A stretch of DNA of 64,000 nucleotides from CAVVMA01 sp963788205 (GCA_963788205.1 CAWBGG010000004.1:62001-126000); one strand, 5' to 3'; shown: positions 8,853 through 17,392, numbered from the stretch's first letter. Numbers and translations are program-made. Notes: generated by a model from the sequence alone, not told the origin.

Positions 8853-9321
8853 CGAAGTCCGCCGGCTGGACGCAGAAACCGCCGAGTTGTCGCTGCCCGA
8901 TCAGCACGGCAATCCGCGCCGGCTCGCCGATTTTCGCGGCCGCAACGTGGTGGTTTATTTCTACCCGAAGGACGATACGCCCGGATGCACGGTCGAGGGC
9001 AGGGAGTTCCGCGACCTGTACGCCCAGTTCACGGCCTATGAATGCGAGGTGATCGGCGCGAGCGTGGACTCGGTCGAGTCGCATCGCGCGTTCGCCGAGA
9101 AGCACGCCTTCCCGTTCATCCTGCTGTCGGATAAGGGTGGCGAGCTGGCGCGCTCCTTCAGCGTGCTGCGCGCCGGCGTGGCGGCGCGCTCGACCTTCGT
9201 GCTCGATCGCGAATTGAAGGTGCGCCGCGTTTTTCACGAGGTTACGCCGCGTGGCCACGCGCAGAGCGTGCTGAACTTCGTGCGCACGATGCTGGAGTCG
9301 CATCGGATGCTGGGCGGCTGA
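8842..9321 (+). CDS. bcp: peroxiredoxin, BCP/PrxQ family (1-Cys type)
   Basis: A 159-residue thiol peroxidase that reduces hydroperoxides. The peroxidatic site PKDDTPGCTVEG is intact with its Pro, Thr and Cys, and the later RSTFVLD arginine is present. Typical PrxQ has a resolving Cys five residues after the catalytic Cys; here that position is Arg (CTVEGREF), so it would be a 1-Cys enzyme needing an external thiol. The ATG overlaps the last 11 bp of thiC, so the genes are translationally coupled, perhaps protecting the oxygen-sensitive ThiC cluster (inference). Confidence 0.9.
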   Translation: MPPDEVRRLDAETAELSLPDQHGNPRRLADFRGRNVVVYFYPKDDTPGCTVEGREFRDLYAQFTAYECEVIGASVDSVESHRAFAEKHAFPFILLSDKGGELARSFSVLRAGVAARSTFVLDRELKVRRVFHEVTPRGHAQSVLNFVRTMLESHRMLGG

Positions 9322-9362
9322 GAAGCCGACGGTCGTCTAGACCGGGTTGGTGAGATTCTCTT

Positions 9363-9388
9363 GTAGGGGCGGGTCGAGACCCGCCCTC
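9363..9388. repeat. REP-like palindrome upstream of the RAYT gene
   Basis: A GTAGGGGC head followed by GGGCGGGTC-GA-GACCCGCCC, with perfect 9-bp arms at 9367-9375 and 9378-9386. It sits 17 bp before the REP-associated transposase start, the typical arrangement for such elements. Confidence 0.75.
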
Positions 9389-9402
9389 AGGCGGAAACGC
9401 CC

Positions 9403-9969
9403 TTGCACGCGCGCATCGCCAATTCCGGCCCCAGGATCAGGCGCAACTCGCTACGCCTAAAAGGCTACGACTACGGCTCAAGGGGCGTATACTTTGTGAC
9501 ACTCTGCGTCCGAGACCGCCTGTGTCTGCTCGGCAAGGTGGTGCGGGACCGGATGCAACTCAACCGCTTCGGGTTGACAGTTACCGAATGCTGGGAGTGG
9601 TTGCCGCTGCGATATCCTTACGTCGAACTGGACGAATGGATTGTCATGCCGAATCACTTCCACGGGATCATCGCGGTGTGCGAGGACACGGGCGGGTCTC
9701 GACCCGCCCCTACGAGTCCAGACGCTGGCGCGGAGGTGAAGCCACTGGGGCAACTGCTCGGCGCATTCAAGACCACGGCCGCCAAGCGCATCAACGAGAT
9801 TCGCAGGACTCCTGGTGCTTCTGTCTGGCAACGCAACTACTTCGACCACATCATACGAACCGATCGGGAACTTGAGCGCATTCGTGATTACATTGTGGAC
9901 AACCCGGCAGAGTGGCTGGCCGATCCCGAGAATCCCGCGGCCGGAAAGACTGAAGATTCTCTCTTGTAG
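9403..9969 (+). CDS. REP-associated tyrosine transposase (RAYT, Y1 HUH family)
   Basis: A 188-residue HUH-type transposase related to TnpA of IS200/IS605. The metal-binding motif is VMPNHFHGII; the N-terminal YDYGSRGVYFVTLC and C-terminal NYFDHIIRTDRELERIRDYI segments are characteristic of RAYTs, which are thought to mobilise REP palindromes. The start is a TTG at 9403; no in-frame ATG precedes the conserved N-terminus. A REP copy lies immediately upstream, and a second, inverted REP copy is embedded in the gene (9690-9713), encoding GGSRPAPT between the HUH motif and the C-terminal part, without breaking the frame. Confidence 0.9.
   Translation: MHARIANSGPRIRRNSLRLKGYDYGSRGVYFVTLCVRDRLCLLGKVVRDRMQLNRFGLTVTECWEWLPLRYPYVELDEWIVMPNHFHGIIAVCEDTGGSRPAPTSPDAGAEVKPLGQLLGAFKTTAAKRINEIRRTPGASVWQRNYFDHIIRTDRELERIRDYIVDNPAEWLADPENPAAGKTEDSLL
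9690..9713. repeat. REP-like palindrome inside the RAYT coding sequence
   Basis: GGGCGGGTC-TC-GACCCGCCC followed by CTAC is the reverse complement of the palindrome at 9363-9388, including its GTAGGGGC head. It is in frame and encodes a flexible linker. Confidence 0.75.
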
Positions 9970-10061
9970 GCGGGGGCGGAACCCATTCACTTTTGCATCG
10001 GGGCGCCCGGCGCGCATATCATGAGCGAAGAAGCCGGAAGCAAATCGAGCTGGTGAACTTT

Positions 10062-11303
10062 ATGGCGAGAACCTCCAAAAACATAATCGACGAGGCGCGC
10101 GCGAGCATCAAGGCGATCGACCTCGACGAGGCGCGCAAAATGATGGCGCGGCCGGGCACGGTCGTAATCGACGTGCGCGAGAGCGACGAATGGCGCCAAG
10201 GCCATATTCCCAACGCGGTCTTTATCCCGCGCGGGTTTCTGGAGTTGCGGGTCGAGGAAAAAGTCCCCGATCACAAGACCCCGGTGATCCTGCAATGCGC
10301 CTCCGGCACGCGCTCGCTGCTCGCGGCCCGCACGCTGCGCGAGTTGGGCTACGAGAACGTCTACAATTTGACCGGCGGATTCAACGCCTGGAAGGACAAG
10401 GGCCTGCCCTGGGAGGCCGAGCGCCAGTTCACCGCCGACGAGCTCACGCGCTATTCGCGCCATTTCGTGATTCCGGAGGTCGGCGAGAAAGGGCAAGCGA
10501 AACTGCTTGATTCCAAAGTGCTACTGGTTGGCGCAGGCGCGCTGGGTTCGCCCTCGGCGCTGTATCTCGGCGCGGCGGGAGTCGGCACGATCGGCGTGGT
10601 CGATTTCGACGTAGTCGATCTCTCCAACCTGCAGCGCCAGATAATCCACACCACCGATCGGGTCGGGATGCCCAAGACCGAGTCGCTGGAGAAATCGCTC
10701 AAGGCGCTCAACCCGAATATCAAGGTGAATCGCCACGACGTGCGGCTCAGCTCCGAAAACGCGATGGAGGTGATCGCCCCCTACGAAGTGATCGTCAACT
10801 GCGGCGACAACTTCCCGCTGCGCTACTTGATCAACGACGCCTGCGTGTTCGCGAAGAAGCCGCTGGTCGACGGCGCGATCTTCCGCTTTGAGGGCAACGC
10901 GACCGTCTTCTACGCGGCCAAGGGCGGACCGTGCTACCGGTGCCTGTATCCCGAGCCGGCGCCGCCCGACATGGCGCCTTCGTGCGCGGAGGCCGGAGTG
11001 CTCGGCGCGCTGCCGGGGATTATCGGCTCGATCGAAGCGCTCGAAACGATCAAGCTGCTGATCGGCGCGGGCAAGCCGTTGATCGGCCGGATGGTCTACT
11101 TCGATACGCTGTCGTCGGACTACGTGCGGGTGCTCAGGATCAAGCGCAACCCGGATTGCCCGGTATGCGGCGACCATCCCACACAGACCACGCTCATCGA
11201 CTACGAGGCGTTCTGCGGCCTGGCGGCGACGCCCAACGGCGCCTCGTCAGACGGCGCGTCGCATCCACATCCAGCGAGCGCGGACGCGCACGCGCGTAGA
11301 TAA
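10062..11303 (+). CDS. moeB: rhodanese-E1 fusion (MoeB/ThiF family sulfur-carrier adenylyltransferase)
   Basis: A 413-residue protein with an N-terminal rhodanese domain (about 10-115) whose active loop is CASGTRS with Cys79, and a C-terminal E1-like domain (about 125-390) with the ATP-binding GAGALGSP at 157-164, DLSNLQRQ, a CYRC pair and the later zinc pair CPVC. Such enzymes adenylate the C-terminal Gly of ThiS/MoaD-like carriers and, with rhodanese, load sulfur for thiamine, molybdopterin or thio-tRNA synthesis. The order rhodanese first is opposite to eukaryotic MOCS3/Uba4. The start ATG at 10062 removes a poorly conserved leader. The last about 150 bp are duplicated in decayed form at 12526-12686. 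Confidence 0.9.
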   Translation: MARTSKNIIDEARASIKAIDLDEARKMMARPGTVVIDVRESDEWRQGHIPNAVFIPRGFLELRVEEKVPDHKTPVILQCASGTRSLLAARTLRELGYENVYNLTGGFNAWKDKGLPWEAERQFTADELTRYSRHFVIPEVGEKGQAKLLDSKVLLVGAGALGSPSALYLGAAGVGTIGVVDFDVVDLSNLQRQIIHTTDRVGMPKTESLEKSLKALNPNIKVNRHDVRLSSENAMEVIAPYEVIVNCGDNFPLRYLINDACVFAKKPLVDGAIFRFEGNATVFYAAKGGPCYRCLYPEPAPPDMAPSCAEAGVLGALPGIIGSIEALETIKLLIGAGKPLIGRMVYFDTLSSDYVRVLRIKRNPDCPVCGDHPTQTTLIDYEAFCGLAATPNGASSDGASHPHPASADAHARR

Positions 11304-11332
11304 AGACTCAATCTCGGTTGACCGCGAGTGCG

Positions 11333-11563
11333 TCAGCCTATTAGGGAGACGAACTCTTCCACGGCAATGCCGGTTGTCCTGATGATGCTACGCAAGGTCC
11401 CGCGGTCGAGTTCACGATGTAGGGGCACTGTGACGGGCTTGCGTCCTTCGCAAACCATGCGCACGTGACTTCCACGCCGGCGCGTTCTGCGATAGCCAAG
11501 TTTCGATAGAGCAGCTACGCATCGCTGACCGGAGACGAGAGGTAGGCGTACTTCTCGCGCCAC
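11333..11563 (-). CDS. hicA: HicA family toxin (mRNA interferase)
   Basis: A 76-residue HicA/YcfA-like protein with a double-stranded-RNA-binding-like fold. The motif GSHVRMV contains the catalytic His, and VPLHRELDRGTLRSIIR is the family signature near the C-terminus. HicA cleaves mRNA and is neutralised by HicB. It starts with GTG two bases after the stop of an HTH gene, and a HicB-like gene lies 0.6 kb further upstream on the same strand. The usual adjacency of hicA and hicB is broken here by the HTH gene. All three lie between the intact E1 gene and a decayed duplicate of its 3' end. Confidence 0.85.
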   Translation of the reverse strand: MAREVRLPLVSGQRCVAALSKLGYRRTRRRGSHVRMVCEGRKPVTVPLHRELDRGTLRSIIRTTGIAVEEFVSLIG

Positions 11564-11565
11564 AG

Positions 11566-12044
11566 CTATTTGCGTGGGACCAGCCGCACCACAGGGCGCT
11601 TGCGGCTCTGGCGTGCCGCCTTCTGCTGCTTGCGCTGTTCTTTCTCTGCAAGCAACTCCTTGGCGTACGGCTCGGCTTCCTTAATGAGAGGCGTCAGGCG
11701 GTATATGTTCGTTCTGCTTCCTCGCCCTGGTTCACGCCGTTCTACGCGTTCGATCAGTCCGAGGGCGTGCATCGCGGCGATGCGGCGCTGGATCGTCCGT
11801 GGCGCAACGCCGATCCTTTGCGCCAGGGTCCCCTTTGCCGGGAAAGGGTGATTCTCGGGTTCCCACCAGTAGTCCGCGAGCTGCAGAATAATGTTCAGGT
11901 CAAGCGGGTCGAAACCGAACGCGTTCTGTCGTTGCAGAAAGACCGATGGGAGGGCCACCAGCCAGCGTCGACGAGGCGCTTGCCCCACCTACGTTCAATC
12001 CTTCCGAGTTCTCTTGAAGATTCTGCGCTTACGGTTTCTGCCAT
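11566..12044 (-). CDS. helix-turn-helix (winged) protein, frameshifted near 11957
   Basis: About 159 residues when one shift near 11957 is corrected. The N-terminal part MAETVSAESS...RRWGKRLVDAGW is in one frame, and the continuation ALPSVFLQRQ...LNIILQLADYWW is in another; in homologues I recall these are continuous. The middle holds a winged-helix region (GTLAQRIGVAPRTIQRRIAAMHALGLI), followed by a basic, Lys/Arg-rich tail (QRKQQKAARQSRKRP). It probably binds DNA, as in plasmid- or island-borne regulators. It is placed between HicB and HicA, which is unusual. The break could be decay or sequencing error. Confidence 0.65.
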
Positions 12045-12141
12045 ACTTCCGAACCTACGCCCCGAGTTGCAGAGCGGCAAGGCACGGTTCGGCTTCGGGG
12101 GGAGACGCCAGTGTCTAGGGCACCCTAGGTATGTGTTACGT

Positions 12142-12471
12142 TTACATATCGCCTCCTGTGTGATCACGCTTCGTGTGCTTTGAGAGGCTACCCGGTCTTC
12201 CCCTGGGCGACGCTTGCGACTCAGGGGCCCGGCGACCCGGGGATCGCCCCCTCCTTTGATTTTTGCCAATCGGAAGGCGAATCATTTCGTACTTTGCGGG
12301 AAGCCGCCAGCCTTCCTCAGCTTGGCCCTCCAAGCAGAGTTCGATCGCCTCGCGGATGTTGCGCAGCGCTTCGGTGCGTGTACGTCCCTGGCTGATGCAA
12401 CCCGGGATCACGGGACATTCCGCGAGCAAGTAGCCATCTTCGCCGGGGCTCAAAATAACGGGCAGTTCCAT
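12142..12471 (-). CDS. hicB: HicB family antitoxin-like protein
   Basis: About 109 residues from the ATG at 12471. The N-terminal part is a typical HicB degenerate RNase-H-like fold: MELPVILSPGEDGYLLAECP, then IPGCISQGRTRTEALRNIRE and AIELCLE. After RLPI the sequence becomes a basic, low-complexity tail (KNQRRGRSPGRRAPESQ...) ending GGDM, unlike compact HicB proteins, so the original stop may have been lost or the C-terminus altered. It would neutralise HicA at 11333, but is separated from it by an HTH gene. Confidence 0.7.
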   Translation of the reverse strand: MELPVILSPGEDGYLLAECPVIPGCISQGRTRTEALRNIREAIELCLEGQAEEGWRLPAKYEMIRLPIGKNQRRGRSPGRRAPESQASPRGRPGSLSKHTKRDHTGGDM

Positions 12472-12525
12472 CGACGAAACCGAGCCTACCATCCGCTCGG
12501 TCTTTCTCATAGCGCAACTCGGAAC

Positions 12526-12686
12526 ACCCGGATTGCCCGGTATCCGGCGACCATCCCACGCAGACCAAGCTTATCGATTACGAGGCGCTCTGCGGCCTGG
12601 CGGCGACGCCGAACGGCGCCTCGTCAGACGGCGCGCAGAATCAACGTCCGCAGCAAGCGGATGCACGCGCGCGATACCGCTTGTAA
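12526..12686 (+). pseudogene. decayed duplicate of the 3' end of the rhodanese-E1 gene
   Basis: This stretch matches the 3' end of the E1 gene (about 11150-11300) at high identity and in the same frame: PDCPVSGDHPTQT, then LIDYEALCGLAATPNG and ASSDGA, ending ADARARYRL and TAA at 12684-12686. The zinc-ligand pair CPVC has become CPVS. A short match (AGCGCAAC) extends upstream to about 12511 across an 8-bp insertion. It cannot be expressed as a gene. It marks the far boundary of the HicB/HTH/HicA insertion and overlaps the 3' end of the opposing VWFA gene. Confidence 0.85.
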
Positions 12687-13871
12687 CCAGGATTGCCGCT
12701 GCGGCTTGCGCTGCTTCACCGCAGCAACGCTAGTTATTGGCGCAACTGGCATCGCCCGATCACTATTCACTCGCGCACCCTGACGCCCGGGAAGGCTGAT
12801 ATTGGGCAGTGCCTGCGCGGCAGTAGCCGGCGGCGGTACGATCCCGATCGAATAACTGTGGGCGAGAAGCTGGGTGACCTCCGCGAGCGCATCGAGGAAT
12901 GTCGCTCCCGTGTCTCCTTCAACCGGGTTCACGATGAAAGTCCGGCCGCCGGTCGAGTTCGTGAATTCTTCCAATGTGCGCGCATCGACCCGTTCGTTAT
13001 CTCCTCCTCCCAGTAGGAAAGGACCCGTAGAAATTCCGACCTTCGGAGCGCTTGGGCTGCCGAGTCCGATCGCATAAATCGACACTCCGCTGCTGGCGGC
13101 TTCGGCCAGAACCTCCGCCTTCTTCCTCTCGCTGGAGGTATCGATACCGTCGGTAATCAAGATCAGCACACGGTCGGGATAGTGAGCGGCGCCGAGCACC
13201 TGCAAACCTTCGTGAATCGAATCGTAGAGGGGAGTTCTGCCATACGGCACCACGTCCGCCAGACGGATCAGTGCCAGGGTGTGATCGGTAGTCAGCGGCT
13301 CGACCAGCTTTACCGGCGGGTTTCCGTAGCCGGCGGCCGCGGTCGACGAACTGTCGCCGGGTTGCGTCCGACCGCCGAGTCGCAAGGTAGCCACTTCGTC
13401 GCATTCGTTCAGCCTGTTCATCACGTCGTCAAGCCCATTCCACACCATTTGCAGCTTGCTGAGATCGCTAACCCCGAGCTTCTGCTGCATGCTGCCCGAG
13501 GCGTCCGTGATGACCGCAATCGAGGTGGGCGCGCCGCCTTGATTCTCGCGAAAGAACACCATCGGCAGCGGCAACTGGTTCTCGCCCGCCACCACAAAAT
13601 CCGGCTGCTTAAGGCCAGTGATCGGCTTGCCTAACTCGTCGGTCACGTAGGCGGTCAGTTGGAGGTAGCCGGGTCGGCTTGCGATGTCCTTGGGAGGCGT
13701 CTCCACGGGGCAGAGTTTCAGCGGCGGCTGCCCCGTGGTGCGCGCGTGTCGCCGGACGATCTCAGGCGGAGGCGCTTGAAATGGAGCGGCGCATCCCGCG
13801 AGTGAGAGCGCCAGCGCTGCCGGCAGTATCCAGGCCCTGGCTTGCAACCTCGCGAAGTCTGCACAGGGCAT
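12624..13871 (-). CDS. exported VWFA-domain lipoprotein
   Basis: A 415-residue protein. The N-terminus has a lipoprotein signal ending LSLAGC, so it is probably anchored to a membrane. A von Willebrand A domain (about 105-350) has the MIDAS motif DASGS, a later Thr, and LILITDGIDT. Just before it lies a short beta domain with TAYVTDELGKPITGL, as in a family of exported 'VWFA-related' proteins. The start ATG is preceded by GGGAGGA. The last about 25 residues (from about 12700 down to 12624) are read from the antisense of the E1 duplicate, so the original C-terminus was probably lost when the duplicate formed. A paralogue lies at 14710-15892. Confidence 0.8.
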   Translation of the reverse strand: MPCADFARLQARAWILPAALALSLAGCAAPFQAPPPEIVRRHARTTGQPPLKLCPVETPPKDIASRPGYLQLTAYVTDELGKPITGLKQPDFVVAGENQLPLPMVFFRENQGGAPTSIAVITDASGSMQQKLGVSDLSKLQMVWNGLDDVMNRLNECDEVATLRLGGRTQPGDSSSTAAAGYGNPPVKLVEPLTTDHTLALIRLADVVPYGRTPLYDSIHEGLQVLGAAHYPDRVLILITDGIDTSSERKKAEVLAEAASSGVSIYAIGLGSPSAPKVGISTGPFLLGGGDNERVDARTLEEFTNSTGGRTFIVNPVEGDTGATFLDALAEVTQLLAHSYSIGIVPPPATAAQALPNISLPGRQGARVNSDRAMPVAPITSVAAVKQRKPQRQSWLQAVSRACIRLLRTLILRAV

Positions 13872-13970
13872 CGTGGTTCCTCCCTTTGCGTTCGCAACCT
13901 GCCGAATGGCTCCATAACATGTGACACAGCCGACCGATTAATAAAAACACTTTTCTGAGGCAAATATCCT

Positions 13971-14649
13971 ATGGCGCTGGGACCGTTTTACGTGGCCGAG
14001 AAACTCAAACGCGATGGCGGGTCGCGCGGTGTGGCAATCCTGATGCGTCATGGCGAGACCGCGTGGAACCGTATCGGGCGCGTGATGGGCCGTAGTCCGA
14101 TCGAGCTCGACGAGGGCGGGCGCGCGCAGGTCGAAGCCTCGATACCTTTCGCCCGTTTGCTCAAGCTCGATCTGATCGTGAGCAGCCCGCTGGAACGCGC
14201 GCGCCAGTCCGCGGAGATCATCGCAGCCGGAGTCGGCGGAATCGCGGTGACTGAAGAGCCGCAGCTGGAGGAAGTCCGCTACGGCCGATGGGAGGGGATG
14301 ACCTTCGATCAGTTGATGAAGGACCAGGACTACCTGGAGTACCGCAAGGAGCCGCTGCGCAGTCCCACGCCCGGCGGCGAGACTATCGAGCAGGTCCAGC
14401 GCCGCGGCGTCGAGGCGATCAGCCGCACGCTCGCGGCGAACGCCGGCCTACGGGTATTGTTCGTCTCGCACGGTGACATTATCCGCACCGCGCTCGCCTA
14501 CTTCCTGAAAGTTGAGCTCGGGCGACTTCAGGCGTATCCGGGTGGACAATGCGGCCTTCTCGGCGATCGAAGTCGCCGGCGATTTCGCGGAAGTGAAGTT
14601 CCTGAATCTGCTGCCTGATCCCGAACGAGCGTTCATCGCGCCGTTCTAG
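13971..14649 (+). CDS. histidine phosphatase (phosphoglycerate-mutase-like), frameshifted near 14522
   Basis: A histidine phosphatase of about 225 residues. The phosphoacceptor motif LMRHGETAWN, the central LEEVRYGRWEGMT segment with its acid residue, and the distal FVSHGD are intact. Members dephosphorylate sugar phosphates, cobalamin precursors or nucleotides; the substrate cannot be read here. At the GGG run near 14521 an extra base shifts the frame. Skipping it gives GDFRRIRVDNAAFS... ending PERAFIAPF with TAG at 14647-14649, which is the natural C-terminus; the unshifted frame stops at 14618 after a non-homologous tail. It sits between two exported VWFA genes on the opposite strand. Confidence 0.8.
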
Positions 14650-14655
14650 CAGCAG

Positions 14656-14706
14656 GCACCCTCACCCGGCGCGGCGCCGGCCTCTCCCGCAACAGAGCGG
14701 GAGAGG
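14656..14706. terminator. bidirectional hairpin / dispersed repeat between convergent genes
   Basis: CCTCTCCCGC-AACAGA-GCGGGAGAGG (14681-14706) has perfect 10-bp arms and is preceded by a palindromic CCGGCGCGGCGCCGG. The CCCTCACCCGGC...CTCTCCC signature is shared with the inverted-repeat element at 32557-32732, so this is a repeat that may also terminate both genes. Confidence 0.6.
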
Positions 14707-14709
14707 CGA

Positions 14710-15892
14710 TCAGGGCGTGCCGCTGGACGGATCGGCCGAGGCGGCTTCGCTGCCGCCGACCGTCACACCCTTGCGCACCCGCACGGTCATCTCCGGATGG
14801 GCCGGCACGTCGACCTTGAGACTCCGGTAGCCGCCGGTCTCGGGGTCGGGCGCAACGAAACCTACCGTGTACTGCTCGCGGAGTTCGAGCGTGATTTGCT
14901 CGCAGGCATTGCGCAGCGCCTCGCCGTCGCCGACCCTCGCAATTATAAAAGTCTTGGCGCCGGTTTCGCCCGACAGCGTATTGAGAGTCTGCGCATCGAC
15001 ACGCTCTTCATCGCCACCGCCGGGCCCCAGCATAAACGGACCGATTGAGATTCCGAATCCCATCGAGGACGCATTGGGATTGCCGATCCCGATCGAGTAA
15101 ACCAGCACGCCGAGTCGGCGCGCCTCTTCGACGACCTGTTCGATCGACGCCATATGGCTCGCCGTGTCCATCCCGTCGGTGACCACCAGCAGCGCCTTTT
15201 TGTCGTAGCGTCCGCGCTCGACCGTCAGCAAGCCGTCCATGATGACGTTGTAAAGCGCGGTCCGGCCCTCAGCGTGAAGGAGTCCCAGGCGCTCCAGCAC
15301 CGCGTCGTGATCGGTCGTGAAGCCCTGGAGCAGGTAGGGCCGATAGGAAAACGCGACCAGAAAGATGTCGTCGCGCGGATTGAGATCATTGACGAACTGG
15401 GAGATCGCGGCGCGCGCCTGCGGAAGCTTAGGCTGCATGCTGCCCGAGGTGTCCACTATGATTCCCACCGAGACCGGAGCCTTCAGGTCGCGGCGGAAAA
15501 ACTCGATCTGGCCGTTGGGTGCCGTCAACGAAAAGCTTGATGTCGTCGCGATTGAGCCCGGTGACGTAGCGCCCGGACGAATCGGTGACGGTCAGCGTGA
15601 CCTGCGCATAGCCGGCCTGACCGCGCAATTGCCGGGGCGGAATCTCGAGTTCCTGTCCGGGCTGCGGCACCAGCGGGCGCAGGTTAGACGGCAGGTCGCC
15701 GCCTTGCGACGCCGGCATCTTCGGCAGCTCGAGCACCGAACTGCCGCCCTGCTGGCCCTGCGGCGAGATAATCGTCGCATTCGGCTGGCCAGACTGCTGG
15801 GCGAACGCGTCGCGTATCGCGCCGCCCGACAGCATCAGGAATAGCGCCGCCGCCAGCGCTGTCGATTTAATCAAAGGCCGATTCGTGCGCAT
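14710..15892 (-). CDS. exported VWFA-domain protein, frameshifted near 15515
   Basis: About 394 residues when a shift at about 15510-15520 is corrected. The first frame gives a Sec signal (LAAALFLMLSGG...AFA), a Gln/Pro-rich stretch, and the pre-VWFA beta module TLTVTDSSGRYVTGLNRDDIK. The second frame continues QIEFFRRDLKAPVSVGIIVD and the MIDAS DTSGS, then LLVVTDGMDT. It is a paralogue of 12624-13871, with a similar GGGDEERVDAQTL segment. Proteins of this type are found outside the cytoplasm and may bind divalent metal and protein partners; no specific role can be given. The C-terminus here looks complete. Confidence 0.8.
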
Positions 15893-16120
15893 CGTGATGT
15901 TCGCCCCGGTACCGCTATGATCTTCCTACTTGCATGCGCTGGGGGCAAGGCGGAACGCCGGGATGCTCGTGCTGCCTTATAGTTTAGACGTTGCGCCTGG
16001 GCGCCCGTTTCATCCCATTCGCCGCCAATGCGCCGCTTGTATGTCGGGTGCAGGATGGCTCAGATTGATGGCACAGATTCAAGGCTGCGGACTACGGAAT
16101 TGATTTTACAGGAGGCGCCG

Positions 16121-17287
16121 ATGGACATTCATGCCGAGATTTGCGGAGCAATCGATCAGTACAAGCCCAGGGCCTCCGACATCGGACGCCAGATTCACGC
16201 CCGTCCCGAGCCCAAGTTCAAGGAGCATTTCGCGGCCGGATTGCTCAGCGGCGCGCTCAAAGAAATGGGGCTCGAAGTCGAAACCGGCACCGGTGGATTG
16301 GAGACCGCCTTTCGCGCCGAGTTCGGTGCGCGCGGTCCGACAGTAGCGATTCTCGCCGAATACGACGCCCTGCCCAACGGCCATTCATGCGGTCACAATC
16401 TGATCGCGGGCGCCGCGCTGTCGGCGATCGCGGGGCTGGCGCGGGTGCGCGACCGCCTGCCCGGCCGGATCATCGCGCTCGGCACGCCGGCGGAAGAGGG
16501 CGGGGGCGGCAAGATTCTCCTGCTCCGCGCGGGCGCTCTGAAAGGCGTCGACGCCGCGATGATGGTCCATCCGACCGAGGGCGAGTTCCGCTCGATGCCG
16601 GCGCTCGCGACGCAGCATCTCAGATTCACGTTTCACGGGCGCGCGTCGCATGCCGCGCTGGCGCCGTGGGACGGTGCGAGCGCGCTCGCTGCGGTGCTCC
16701 AGACTTTTCACAGCGTCGATACCGCGCGGCTGCATTTTCGCGACGGCTCGCGCGTGCACGGCATCATCACCAACGGCGGCCAGGCGGTGAATATCATTCC
16801 GGAGCTGGCGGTATGCGAGTTCCTGGCGCGCGCCAAGACCAGCCGCCAGGTGGCTGCGATGGCGGCGCGGATCATCCGCTGCGCCGAAGCCGCGGCCACC
16901 GCATCCGGCGTGAAGCTCGAACATGAGCTGACCGGCGGCTACAAGAACATGATCAACAATGCGCCGATCGCGGCGCGCTACGCCGGTCATTCCGAGGCGC
17001 TCGGCGTGCCGAGTCCCGAAGCGCCGCCCGATCTGCCCACCGGCAGCACCGACATGGGCGACGTGAGCCACGAAATTCCGGCGATCCATCCGGTGTTCGC
17101 GATCGGCGAGCGCGGGCAAGGCAACTGCCACGAAGACGCGTTCGAGAAGCTGACCGACTCACCGCGCGCCTACGAAGCGATGATCCGGGTAGCAAAAGCG
17201 ATGGCGCTGACGGCCTACGACCTGCTCGCCGAGCCGGAGTTACTCAAAGCCGCAAAACAGGAATTCGCCACGCGCACCGAGAGTTAG
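16121..17287 (+). CDS. M20 family amidohydrolase / dipeptidase (PM20D2-like)
   Basis: A 388-residue zinc peptidase of the M20D type, hydrolysing amide bonds of N-acyl amino acids or dipeptides. Metal-binding features are visible: LAEYDALPNGHSCGHN (His and Asp region), TPAEEGGGGK with the catalytic Glu pair, and a distal GERGQGNCHEDAF. The dimerisation domain (about 180-290) begins RFTFHGRASHAA. The ATG at 16121 has AGGAGG five bases upstream; an earlier ATG at 16028 in the same frame lacks such a site. Flanked by unrelated genes. Substrate not resolved; AbgB-like p-aminobenzoyl-glutamate hydrolase is an alternative. Confidence 0.9.
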   Translation: MDIHAEICGAIDQYKPRASDIGRQIHARPEPKFKEHFAAGLLSGALKEMGLEVETGTGGLETAFRAEFGARGPTVAILAEYDALPNGHSCGHNLIAGAALSAIAGLARVRDRLPGRIIALGTPAEEGGGGKILLLRAGALKGVDAAMMVHPTEGEFRSMPALATQHLRFTFHGRASHAALAPWDGASALAAVLQTFHSVDTARLHFRDGSRVHGIITNGGQAVNIIPELAVCEFLARAKTSRQVAAMAARIIRCAEAAATASGVKLEHELTGGYKNMINNAPIAARYAGHSEALGVPSPEAPPDLPTGSTDMGDVSHEIPAIHPVFAIGERGQGNCHEDAFEKLTDSPRAYEAMIRVAKAMALTAYDLLAEPELLKAAKQEFATRTES

Positions 17288-17392
17288 CGGGAACCGCGCG
17301 CAGAGGACCACAGCCGCGTTGGCTGCCTGTACTTTCGGGTTCCGTTGGCGTATATCGGCTCTGTGACAGATAAACGCTCCCGGGGGGCGCAG

